DNA from: Limnoperna fortunei
Lineage: Eukaryota; Mollusca; Bivalvia; Mytilida; Modiolidae
Direction: 5' to 3'
NCBI GenBank assembly: GCA_944474755.1
Contig: OX104117.1
Location: forward strand, 40,689,222-40,753,221
Length of the DNA: 64,000 nucleotides
Shown in pieces: positions 1 to 12,600 of the stretch (the first letter of the stretch is position 1; the number at the start of each line of letters is the position of its first letter). The translations under genes and the position numbers were made by a program. The notes beneath the pieces were generated by a model. That model did no database searches. It had not been told where the DNA came from and was given only the letters and a program-made list of their open reading frames with translations.

Positions 1-49
1 TCACTCCAACAATATTCAGTATTTTTTGTGACGTCATGTTATCACGAGA

Positions 50-145
50 TTACCGTATTTTCCGGACGATAAGTCGACACTTTTTTTCTTGGGAGTCCTA
101 TCCTCGACCTATCGTCAGAATCGACTTATCTAAGGCTTGAATCAG
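50..145. repeat. Pogo-like terminal sequence at the left edge
   Basis: taccgtattttccggacgat, then aagtcgacac and gaatcgacttatct, is a text seen at ends of Tigger/pogo-type MITEs. A related form (gaatataccgtcttttggtg) occurs at 30879-30965. Identification from pattern only. Confidence 0.4.
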
Positions 146-595
146 AAAAAGTCGGATGTGGAATTTTTTTTTTCTTCGTGTACTGATAATTTCAGTTTTC
201 TTTTGCAGGATTCTAAGGACACTGTATGCAATGTTACTGCATTACTGCATTACGAGATTACCGGTATTTACTACAATTTTGAACTGGTGGAAACAACTTT
301 ATTAATGCTTTTTACAGTATAAAATGCATTTCATATTTTATCATTATAGGATTAAACATTATTTGAATATTGTCAGAAAATATAAAGTTTATTTGTACTC
401 CCCAGCAAAATTGGTGACAACAGCACTACCACCTGTTTCTGAGGCTTAAATAAACTTTATCTTTTTCAAGATACAAATATTGTTTATATCTTCTCCTCCA
501 ATAAAATATAACAGTACATTATAAACAAAACAGAAATTATAATGTCAATTTGTGTTTCCTGAACCAATGACATCATTATGGCAATATCTAATTAC

Positions 596-667
596 CTGAT
601 CATATTGACCTTTGTCCTTGACATGCTTCCATTCCATTAACTGATCCATGCCAAGATTTTTTGACTT
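596..667 (-). CDS. RAD54B: RAD54B exon 20 of the visible set (penultimate or near)
   Basis: A 72-nt exon encoding [16 protein letters not shown] then KDKGQYDQ. 'L.M..L..WKH' matches the extreme C-terminal region of RAD54B. Donor gtaatt, acceptor ag at 668-669. The exon carrying the stop codon should lie at positions below 590 or outside the window; no candidate keeps phase 0. Confidence 0.9.
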
Positions 668-3600
668 CTAATTAAAATAAAAGATCTTTATAAAATTAAT
701 CAAAGACAGAAATTCACCTACTTCGTTAAACAGGAAGAAGGTGAGTGACAGACCTGAAATAGAATCGAATCCCACGTTATGGAAGGCCATGCTGATGCTG
801 CATACCAAATTTCAAGAAGATGTGATTTGTAGTTGCTGAGAAAACTGTTACGAAAATTTTTTCCCGGCCAGCCCACGAAAACATTCACCATACTATAACC
901 CTGTTTTTCACTCTGTGAAATCTGACCAATAAAAAGTACAAAGCGTACAAAAGAACATTACTAATACATGTAGTGTAATGTTATAACCTGGAAACCTTTC
1001 AAATATCATACAGTTTTATAATTTAAATACACATTTTCAGCTTATCAAACTTTTAGGAAATTAAAACTTTTATACATAAAAGTACAAAATAATAAATTAT
1101 GAATTAAATCCATTCAAGTTTTCAGTGGTGGATAATAAACATTTGTACATAAAGATAACTGCAAATCTTTTTAAAAAAATTGCAATATAAAACAATATTT
1201 CTTTAAGACTTTTTAAATAAAATGGAACAATATTTTCTTTCAAAAAGCCTTACCGAAAAGATTTTTAACTTTTGTTATTGCAACCAAAGTTCTCTTCTAA
1301 ATTAAACAAGTGTGGACACAGAAGAACGTCTCGCCTGCATTCCGCATCAGTAACGAAAATAAATTTCGTCATAAGCATTACGTAAATAGCATTAAATATC
1401 AGCAGCGGCCTGTCTACAAAATATTGTCACCATACCCTGCATAGTTACAGGGGAACAGCCGTAACCCAAAAACTTTAACATAGTCGCTGGACCGTGAAAT
1501 TGAGGTCAAGGTCAGGTGGAACCTACCAGACAGTCATGTACTATTCATCAGCAACCTATATACCAAATATTGTCATCCTACCACGCGTAGTTACAGAGGA
1601 ACTATCGTAACCCAAAAACTTTAACGTAGTCGCTGGACCGTGAAATTGAGGTCAAGGTCAGGTGACACCTATCAGACAGTCATGTACTAGTCATCAGCAA
1701 CCTACACACCAAATATTGTCATCCTACCATGCGTAGTTACAGAGGAACTGTCGTAACCCAAAAACTTTAACGTAGTCGCTGGACCGTGAAATTGAGGTCA
1801 AGGTCAGGTGACACCTACCAGACAGTCATGTACTAGTCATCAGCAACCTATACACCAAATATTGTCATCCTACCATGCGTAGTTACAGAGGAACTGTCGT
1901 AACCCAAAAACTTTAACGTAGTCGCTGGACCGTGAAATTGAGGTCAAGGTCAGGTGACACCTACCAGACAGTCATGTACTAGTCATCAGCAACCTATACA
2001 CCAAATATTGTCATCCTACCATGCGTAGTTACAGAGGAACTGTCGTAACCCAAAAACTTTAACGTAGTCGCTGGACCGTGAAATTGAGGTCAAGGTCAGG
2101 TGACACCTACCAGACAGTCATGTACTAGTCATCAGCAACCTATACACCAAATATTGTCATCCTATCATGAGTAGTTACAGAGGAACTGTCGTAACCCAAA
2201 AACTTTAATGTAGTCGCTGGACCGTGAAATTGAGGTCAAGGTCAGGTGACACCTACCAGACAGTCATGTACTAGTCATCAGCAACCTATACACCAAATAT
2301 TGTCATCCTACCATGCGTAGTTACAGAGGAACTGTCGTAACCCAAAAACTTTAACGTAGTCGCTGGACCGTGAAATTGAGGTCAAGGTCAGGTGACAGGT
2401 GACTGACTGGCAAGTACTCATCATAAGCTACCTCTGGACCAAATTTGATGGACCTAGGGCTTGGGCTTACAAAGATATGAAGCAAGATGTCAAGTGTTTA
2501 CGCCGCCGCTGCCGGATTCCCATACATATGTCTCGCCTCCAGCGACTTTCGTCGCAGGCGAGACAAAAAAACTAAAATGCTTTTTATAGACTTACCCTTT
2601 GTTTTTCAGGAACACCAAGCTGACAAGATCTAAAAATAGGTTCATCTGTTTCACTAATAGTTTCATTAGAAGTACTACAATCACAGTTCAGTAGTTCGTG
2701 TGTATCACAGTCTGTCTGCTCATTCAAAGAAAATAAGTCCTACAAGGAAGTGATATGATACTAAATACATAGCTGTATACAACAAATGCGCCTTGTCATT
2801 CCACATTTTTGATAAAATGTAAAAATAAAATTTAATAACAAATAATTCAGAATAATTTTAACTCAAAGGAGCCATTGTTCAAAATACACATCATATATTA
2901 GTAACAATAATGTAGCTTCATTGATTTTCTTTTATCTCAGCAGAGCTACAAAGAGGTCCTATTACACATAAAGGAGCAGCCCAGGAGTGATTTACATCTG
3001 TGAGTTTTATCCATATTATCCCCTCTGGTTTCCTACAATCTGCTGTTTAATTGATATTTCAACATCACCTAATTCATTAGTTTTATCACTTTATTTGTAA
3101 ACATGGCATTGTAGACCAAATTTAAATTCCTGAAGTGCATAACTTAGTAGTCAATTTAGTAAAACAAGTGTGGACACAGAAAGATGTCTCGCCTGAATTC
3201 CGCATCAGTAACGAAAAAAAATTACTTCATAAGCATTACGTAAATAGCATTAAATTGTTATCATTTAAAATATACAATGCATGGTTACAGAGAAACGGAC
3301 CTAATAATAAAACTTTTAACTTTGTCACTGGACCATAAAATTGAGGTCATGGTCAGGTGACACCTACTAGACAGTCGTGTACTAATTATTAGCAATCTAT
3401 ATACCAAATACTTTTATCCTACAATGCATGGTTACAGAGTAAGTGCCCTAATCCAAAAACTGTAACATAGTTGCTGGACCGTGAAATTGAGGTCAAGGTC
3501 AGGTGACACCTACCAGACAGTCATGAACTATTCATCAGCAACCTATATACCAAATATTGTCATCCTACCATGCATGGTTACAGAGGAACAGCCGTAACCC

Positions 3601-6600
3601 AAAAACTTTAACGTAGTCGCTGGACCGTTAAATTGAGGTCAAGGTCAGGTGACACCTACCAGACAGTCATGTACTATTCATCAGCAACCTACATACCAAA
3701 TATTGTCATCCTACCATGCGTGGTTTCAGAGGAACTGCCGTAACCCAAAAACTTTAACGTAGTCTCTGGACCGCGAAATTGAGGTCAAGGTCAGGTGGCA
3801 CCTACCAGACAGTCATGTACTAGTCATCAGCAATGTATGTGTGTACATATTGTGGAGTTTTGTATGTGTATATATACTGTAATGTTTATATGTGCAAGTT
3901 ATGCTGCCAAGATGTATATTTCATATTACATATATGTTTATTATCATCTACTTTCATTCAGAACTTTAACCAATTTTTTTTAGTTATAATACATACAACA
4001 AGTACATATATGTTCTTTAAACTGTCAGGGCTTGGGCCGAAAGGATAAAAGAGAAAGCAAAGGTTAATATTTTGGGGGCAAAGACAAAAAAGCAACATTC
4101 TATTTTTACAAGAAACCCATTTCACTGCTGAAATGGAACATACTATAACTTGTTCGTGCGCTGAACAAGTTCCGCGCACTCGTTTAATCAGATGCGTTAT
4201 GCGGCACTCATGATCATATTTTGGATATTCACTCCGCCCAATTAATTATCCTATAAGTCATGAATAAAAATAAACAACAATTCACCTGGAGAAGGAAAAG
4301 TAATTTAAATTGTGCTAGTAGAATTGACTTCTTCCTAATAAATAACAGTCTTAGACCAAAAGTAAAAGGTACCGATATAAGACCCGGCACAATAAAATAT
4401 ACGGATCACTTGGCTATCTCATTGAAAATTGACCTATATACAAGCAATAAGGGTAGGGATATTTTAAATTAAACAACAGTGTTTTAGCTGAAGAGTCATA
4501 TAAAGCCTTAATCATAGGGTTGATTGAAAAATTTAAAAGAAACGAGAAAGGAAAAGACCTAATAACTATGTGGGACTTATTTAAGATAGAAGTTAGAGAG
4601 AAGACGATTGAATACTGTAAAAAGAGGGCAGGAGAAAATAGAAATGAATTAAAATATCTAGAAAACAAACTCAAATATCTAAATAAAATTGTACATACTC
4701 AACAATATAATAGCAGTGAAACAATGAATATGGTTAAATCTACAGAAGATAAGATAACCAATCTATACTAGAAAAAAATAAAAGGAGCATAAATACAATC
4801 AAGGGTGGAGTGGATTGAGGAGGGGGAAAAAAAACACAAACTTTTTTCTAGGATTAGAAAAATCTAGGCAATTTAAAAAAAAGTATCACTGCATTAAAAG
4901 ACCAAGATGGGAAAATAGTCCACGATCAAGCAAAAATTTTAGAGCTAGGGAAAAACTAGTATGAAAATTTGTATACTTCATGCAAACCAAAGTCTCAGGA
5001 TATAGAAAATTACCTAAAAGAAGTAAAAATAGATTATGCACTAAATAAACCAGAAAAAGATCTCTTAGATGGAAAATTAATCAGTGAAGAATGCTTTAAA
5101 TCAGTTTTTGCAATGAAACTAAACAAGTCCCCAGGAATAGACGGGTTAACCGACTGTAGAATACTATAGAACATTCTGGAAAGAACTTAAAGATTTTCTT
5201 GTACCAGTATTTAATTTATGCTATGAGAGAAAAGAATTATCCAATTCACAAAAGTTAGGATTAATAACATTGATTTACAAAAAAAATGACCCAAATAATT
5301 TAGATAACTACAGACCAGTCACTTTATTGAATGTAGATGCAAAAATAATTGCATATAGTCTGGCCCAGAGAATAAAACCAATATTACACAAAATTATTCA
5401 CAGGGATCAAAATGGGTATATAAAAAACAGATATATAGGATTTAATATTAGGCAAATTCAGGATGTAATTGACTATTCAGAAAAATATAATGTGGATGGG
5501 GCTATCCTTTTTTTAGACTTTTCCAAAGCTTTTGATTCGTTAGAATGGGAATTTATGTATCAATCATTAAACAAATTTGGATTTCCCAGTTCCATGTTAA
5601 ATTGGATTTCAACACTTTATTCAAATATTAAAGGATGTATCCTTAATAATGGATGGATATCCCAACCCTTCTCCATAATGCGTGGGATCCGTCAGGGCTG
5701 TCCAGCAAGTGCTTTAATCTTTGTTATTGCTGTCGAAATACTAGCCTGTAAATTGAGACAAGAAAATGGGATAAATGGAATTCAAATTAAAATAGACAAA
5801 GTAAACCATTGTTTAAAATTAACACAGTTGGCGGATGACACAACTATATTTGTAAGTTGCAAACATGAAATAACTTTGGCCCTAAACTTAATAGAAACCT
5901 TTGGAACATATTCAGGATTAAAACACAATAGAAATAAAACAGAAGTTATATGGCTTGGTAAACTTAAAACATGCAGGGATAAATTTGAAAACATTAATTG
6001 GAATCAAGAACCAGTGAAATGTCTAGGCATATACTTTGGACATGATACAGAAAAATGTAAAATTCTTAATATGGAGACACAGTATAATAAATCGGAAAAT
6101 ATTGTTAAGAATTGGGGTAAAAGGAATCTCACAATGATTGGTAGGATTGTAGTAATAAAATCACTTGTATTGCCAAATATTGTTTTTGCATCATCAGTCA
6201 CAAACATAAGCAAAGATTATATTGGGAAATTTAAAAAACTAATATATCAATATATTTGGAACAAAAAGTCAGAGAAGGTAAAACGTGAGGTGTTGAACCA
6301 ACAATACTCTAAAGGTGGACTTAATATGACTGACATAGATAAATTCATAACTGCCTTGAGCATCAAATGGTTTCAAACACTAATTGATGTAAAACACAAA
6401 AATTCCAATTGGACAGTAATACCTAGGTACTATTTCAACCAATATGGAGATAATTTTCTTTTGTTCTATATGAATTGCGACAATATTAATTACTTCAAAA
6501 ATATCAAAAATAACTTTCCAGAATTTTACTTAAACATAATTCAGACCTGGATAAAGGTAAAGAAACAAATTAGCCAAAAAAGTCCAAGAAATTTTCAGAA

Positions 6601-9600
6601 GATAAGACAAGAAATAATTTGGGGAAACAAATACATTCATATTGACAAAAAATATTTAGTGTATAAAAACTGGATAAAAAACAACATTCTATTCATTGAT
6701 GATGTGTTCAATGAAAAGGGAAATTTAGATCTAAATTACGTACGCAGTAAACTTTCATCACATGTTAATTGGTTTTCTGAATATAGTCAGTTGTCAAAAT
6801 CAATACCAAAAGAATGGAAAACACAACTCTTAAGTAATGAATCTGTTAAGACAAAGTTAAACACCAAATTAGAAGTACTGTTTAAACATGAAAAAACATT
6901 TGTTCCCCTAACAAATTTAAACTCGAAACAAATCTATAATACCCTTATTAATATAGATAAGTCTACTCCTATAGGATTTACTAAATGGGAAAAAATGATA
7001 GAATTTAGTTACTGCTCAGAAGCATGTTTTAAACGAAAATGCATGTTTAATTTTATTTTCAAGTTTCTTGAGGACAATAAATTGAAAATGGTACGATGGA
7101 AATTGCTACACTACATTCTACCCTGTAAAGAATTGCTATATAAATGGCACATTACTGACAACCCTTATTGTAATCAGTGCCTCCAAGTTGACAATTATCA
7201 ACATTTTTTCCTTAGTTGTACACATTTAAATGTATTTATAGAAAAATTTAAAGAAATGCTCAAACAACTTGGAGTAGGTGAACATTTGCTAACATTAAAA
7301 AACATTGTTTTCGGTTACAAAATTGAGGAAAATGAATATTTTTCTATAAATTATATCCTTACATTGTTTATTTTTGTAATACACAAAACTTACTATCTAT
7401 CAAATCAAAGGTCAAAGAGTTTGGATATTTTCAAAGTTTTTAAATATGAGTTTATGAAAAGACAAGTGTTATCATTGTATAAAAAAGATCAGCTTTGTAA
7501 GAAAGTACAAAATATTTTGGAAATCTATTTTTGATGCAAGCACCTTAAACCAGGTTGTATCTTGACATGTACATGTGATGTGTACTGTAGTGTGTATTTG
7601 TTTTTTTTTTTAATCCTTGTATTACATTTAAGCGAATGTCATAAATTGTTCTGTTGTAAAGTATCGATATGGATAATGATGAAGAAATCTAAACAATTAA
7701 TAAATACTTACCTTTTAGCTGTTGGAAAACATGTGTGATCAATACACACATAACGGTTTTTTCGTCACGGTCGATGAACAATAAATATAGCAAACAAAAT
7801 TTAAATCGAAATGAACTTGATCATTATCCGGGGACAAAATTTAATTGTAAAAAATGTAGACCATGTTTTGTGTAAAATTATTATTTTTAAAACAAAAACA
7901 CTAAACAATTTTCCCTAGTTGTTTAGCAACTGTACGCAGGGATACACGGAGGAAGCAGTAAACCGTGTAAATTGTCATACAGCAAGTAATGTGCAATAAA
8001 TGTTTTAAGTGTTAAAAAAAAAAAAGAAATCGAGGTCAAGGTCAGGTGACACCTACCAGACAGTCATGTACTATACATCAGCAGCCTATATACCAAATAT
8101 TGTCATCCTACCATGCGTGGTTACAGAGGAACTGCCATAACCCAAAAACTTTAACGTAGTCGCTGGACCGTGAAATTGAGGTCAAGATCAGGTGACACCT
8201 ACCAGACAGTCATGTACTAGTCATCAGCAACCTATATACCAAATATTGTCATCCTGCCATGCGTGGTTAAAGAGGAACTGCCGTAACCCAAAAACTTTAA
8301 CGTAGTCGCTGGACCGTTAAATTGAGGTCAAGGTCAGGTGACACCTACCAGACAGTCATGTACTAGTCATCAGCAACCTATATACCATTGTCATCCTACC
8401 ATGCGTGGTTACAGAGGAACAGCCGTAACCCAAAAACTTTAACATAGTCGCTGGACCGTGAAATTGAGGTCAAGGTCAGGTGGCACCTACCAGACAGTCA
8501 TGTACTAGTCATCAGCAACCTATATACCAAATATTGTCATCCTACCATGCGTGGTTACAGAGGAACTGCCGTTACCCAAAAACTTTAATGTAGTCGCTGG
8601 ACCGTGAAATTGAGGTCAAGGTCAGGTGACACCTACCAGACAGTCATGTACTATTCATCAGCAGCCTATATACCAAATATTGTCATCCTACCATGCGTGG
8701 TTACAGAGGAACTGCCGTAACCCAAAAACTTTAACGCAGTCACTGGACCGCGAAATTGAGGTCAAGGTCAGGTGACAGGTGACTGACTGGCAAGTACTCA
8801 TCATAAGCTACCTCAGGACCAAATTTGATGAACCTGGGGCTTAAGCTTACAAATGTATGAAGCAAGATGTCCAAATGTTTACGCTGCTGCCGCCGCCGCC
8901 GCCAGATTCCCATACATATGTCTCGCCTCCAGCGACTTTCGTCGCAGGCGAGACAAAAAATAGCATTCCCGATCATTTTAGTTGTATTCATTGCACTATC
9001 CAGATTACCATTTTTACCGGTACAATTCCAAAATTATACTCTGCAAATTAAAATTTTGTAAACAATTCCATGATTATGAAAGCGTTTGAATTAATTAATT
9101 AGACATTGTAGAAATGTCAGCTGAATGCATGAGAAAGGAAAAATTATTTATAAAAGTAAGGCAGCAGTTTAATAGCAAAAAATATGTATAAATCTCAAGG
9201 GATGTTTGCCCCAAAAAGAGAAATATGGACCCCTTTGTAGCTCCACAGAGATAAAAAAAATTCACGGGAGCTACATTATTACAATACTGGATAACAGTTA
9301 TATACTGTAATGGAAAAAATGTGTATGTAGTTTACAAGGTTTCATTTCAAACAAGTTGTTATGATTGATTTGTTGGTTTCTCTAACTGTTTAAGGGGATG
9401 CAGGACACTTTCACTGAAAATAATTTGTCAATGAATTTTCTTTAAATTCGCCATATAGTTAATTTTTTATACACGTTATCATATTATGTTCATCATCGGC
9501 AAAAAAATCAGAATAACCTATATTTACTAAATTGCTGAAAAATATGTCAAATCAATAGAAAAAGGCAACCTGAGTATAGTTTGTCCAATTCATATCAAAG

Positions 9601-12600
9601 CACAAGAGCTTACACACAATAATATGTCTGATACCTTAAGATCATCCAGTGAAAACTGGACATCACTTTTACTCCTCGAATCCATGACAGCTCCACTTAG
9701 ACTCTGTTTACTTATCTGTCTCTGATAGATTTTCTCTTCTATTGTTCCCTAAACATAGATCAAACAGTTTTCTGTAGTAATTCTCTCAGTATGTTTAAAG
9801 ACGAGATTTGTTGAAAATTTAAATGGACTTAGCGTTTGCAAGAAGTATGCATGCTTTGTTAACAATGACAGCAATTTGTTAAGAATGAGAAAGGAAATTT
9901 TGTTAAAAAGAAGCTTAGAAATTACCAGTGCTTCATAGCAGCAACATATTTACTACAGTATTTTTGGACAATGGCGATGAGGACAATACTATATTTTGTA
10001 ACATTAATAAATAATTTGTCAAAATCAATTTTTTAGACAATGCAGAAAAATGCTCGAACAGAAGTGAATAATTTAAAACTACAAATTGTAAAACTTGTAT
10101 CACAATCAGCCATTGTTTGGTGAACTTACAGTTGATAACATCCTATAAATGTATACTTGTTTTTTCTGCCCATCTCTCCAAACTCTTGCCATTGCCTGGA
10201 TTAGTTATAAAAGAAAATCAATTTGTAAGAAGAAAATTAATTCGTAAGACTTCGGAAAAATTGATAAATAGTCTAATTACAATATACATATTATCATTGA
10301 TGTTTTACTAGAAAAAATTCTGAGCACAATATAACTTCTAAGGCAAAGCCCAAAAATGGCAGATGCTATTTGAATTCTATTTGGAGCAAAACATTTCAAC
10401 AACTGTATGTTAGTCAATGATTTATCATCATGAAGTCAATGACATCAAAATAACATCCATAGCTACTTAAAAACACTCAACAATTGCTTAAATCATGTAT
10501 GTAGCTTGATAATATCCTGTGTGAAGATTATTAAGAATATTAGAAATCACCAACAGGTCAGGGGTTCTCTCCGGGTACTCCGGCTTCCTCCCCCAATAAA
10601 AACTTGACGCCACGATATAGCTGAAAAATTGCTGAAAGTTAAAACACCATTCAAACAAACAAAAACAACAGAAATCACCAATAATATTATTTATATTTTT
10701 ATACCAATTTATTCTTCCATAAATGGCAGATTTCTGGTACAGATGAGTTCATGCACACTAATCTGTACTCGAACTGCATAATCCAAAAATAATGCATGAA
10801 ACAAGAACATTGTTATAGTAACATAAGAAAACAATGGAGTCGATAGGATATCGCGATATCAAAGTTGTTGGTTACAGAAGAAATAGGTACTTTCATGCAC
10901 GTTAGGGAAAGCCTGTGTGATCTTATGTTTCTTCACTTTGATCTTTCGATTTTTTACCAAATCTATCACATTTTGATCCACATAACTTACAAGCCTGATG
11001 TACATTACAGACCCATATAGGGTATAGAGACTTTTTTCAGCAGATTTTTGTACCATTAATAAATAATAAATCAGTTTTTTGGAAGTATATAATAATAACT
11101 TCGGAAGTATATAATAAATGTCATAGTGTATATACAGCCAAACCTGTCTTAAGAGCCTTTTGAAGGGAAATTGTAAAAAAGGTCACATAAGACAAGGGGT
11201 CTTTATACAGAGGTCTTGGTTTGCGTACCACTCATGTGAAAGAGTGAATTGTAGACCTGTATTGTTTGTTTATTAAGTAAAAAGTAAAATATGACATTTA
11301 TTTTATGTTATAATGCAAGTACTAAATATATACAACAATTATGAGCGTTTTGATTTCCGATTGTATTAATGCAAGTCAACATTAGTCCCCCATTCAGTTG
11401 TTTTATTTTTCTTTGTACCGGTTTTACTGTTTTCCTTGTGTTTTAACAACACGCACTATGTAGAAACTGCAAGTCAGTTTAGAACCATTGTACACCGGTT
11501 TTGTACTGATTATTCCCCTTTGTAAAACAAAATGGCGTAAATATACAATAAACACGACGTTATGAGAAACATCACAATTTCCAACCGGAATGACAACAAA
11601 ATCAAATAACGACATTGACAACTATTCAAATTTACAGGGCAATATGAACTTCGCTTCTAAGATAAGAAAACATTTTTTGATCGCTTCAGACTTTAGTTTT
11701 CTGTTTCGAAGAAGCTTGATAATTGACAATGGTCTACGAATCTTCTTTTCGTCAGGCAAGGTTTATTTACTGTTTAATGACTTTAACAGTTCCGATAGTT
11801 GTTTTAGACAGGTTTTCTTGGTCAAAACGAATGGAAAACACGGTCATTAGTTGCGTAAGACAGGGAGTCATTATATAAAGGTAAAATGAATGGGTAAAGG
11901 CTTGGGAGGAATAAATACGGTCGCATAACACAGGAAGTCATTATATGGAGGGGGTCGCTAAGACAGGTTTGACTGTAGATGAAACCAAGATACAATTACC
12001 AGCAAGTTCCAGTCTATGTCTTACCTGCAAGTCATTAGCTGGGTTCCAGTCTATGTCATACAAAACCAGTCTACATGCCCCTATTAAGTTTAATCCAACA
12101 CCACCAGCCTTGGAACTCAGTAGAAATACGACTAAAATAATAAATCGTATTACATAAGGCTACCAAAGGCAACATCTTTACACATAAAATATAAGAGAAA
12201 ATAGTCTTTCTTTAAAACCTACAGTTAATAGTCTGTAAAAAGAATTCTTTACACTATGGATTCATGATTATTCATTGGATATTAATTTTCCTGAATTTCC
12301 AGTGAGACAGCAGGCAAACCACACATTTTAACTACTCAACCAAATATTATTTCCTGCTTGCTCCAATGGAAAAACCCTGAAATCTAAATATACTGGGAAA
12401 AGTAACTTTTAAAACAACATAGAAAGTCATAAAAACAACATTTAGCTGATAGCCTGATATCACTTTAAAAACTGCATGCAGTACATGTACTAATAAGGTC
12501 ACTTCAAGCACTAGTTTTTGCTATATAGAACATGTATAATAAATATATTTATACTCCAAATATATACTCCACAGGAAGGGGTCACCTGATTTGTATGCTG

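Larger units (their letters stand above)
3834..8025 (+). mobile_element. L1/Tx1-like LINE, degenerate, with an A tail at 8014-8025
   Basis: A non-LTR retrotransposon inside the satellite array of pearl-like copy 2. A remnant of the endonuclease start lies near 4020-4130, then a break, the endonuclease end near 4260-4440, and reverse transcriptase to 7534. An AATAAA at 7995-8000 precedes twelve A residues. There is no ORF1 in front, so it is 5'-truncated and internally deleted. No clean target-site duplication is visible. Confidence 0.85.
3164..8960 (+). mobile_element. Pearl-like element, copy 2, interrupted by a LINE
   Basis: The head is at 3164, 146-bp units run to 3833 and resume at about 8026, and the hairpin tail ends near 8960. 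It has the same orientation as the other three copies. The interruption is an L1-like LINE at 3834-8025. Units left and right of the LINE overlap in phase by about 60 bp. Confidence 0.83.

Noticed and set aside
380..450. Possible last RAD54B exon (minus strand, SETGGSAVVTNFAGEYK then stop)
   Set aside because: No acceptor gives this frame after exon 20, which ends in phase 0; the phase-compatible frame does not resemble the family's C-terminus.
7697..7760. Exon-like minus-strand segment with a gtaagt donor
   Set aside because: Lies in LINE-derived sequence, has no acceptor or coding similarity, and is not needed between RAD54B exons 18 and 19.
8857..9061. 64-codon ORFs in two frames
   Set aside because: Derived from the GC-rich tail of pearl-like copy 2.
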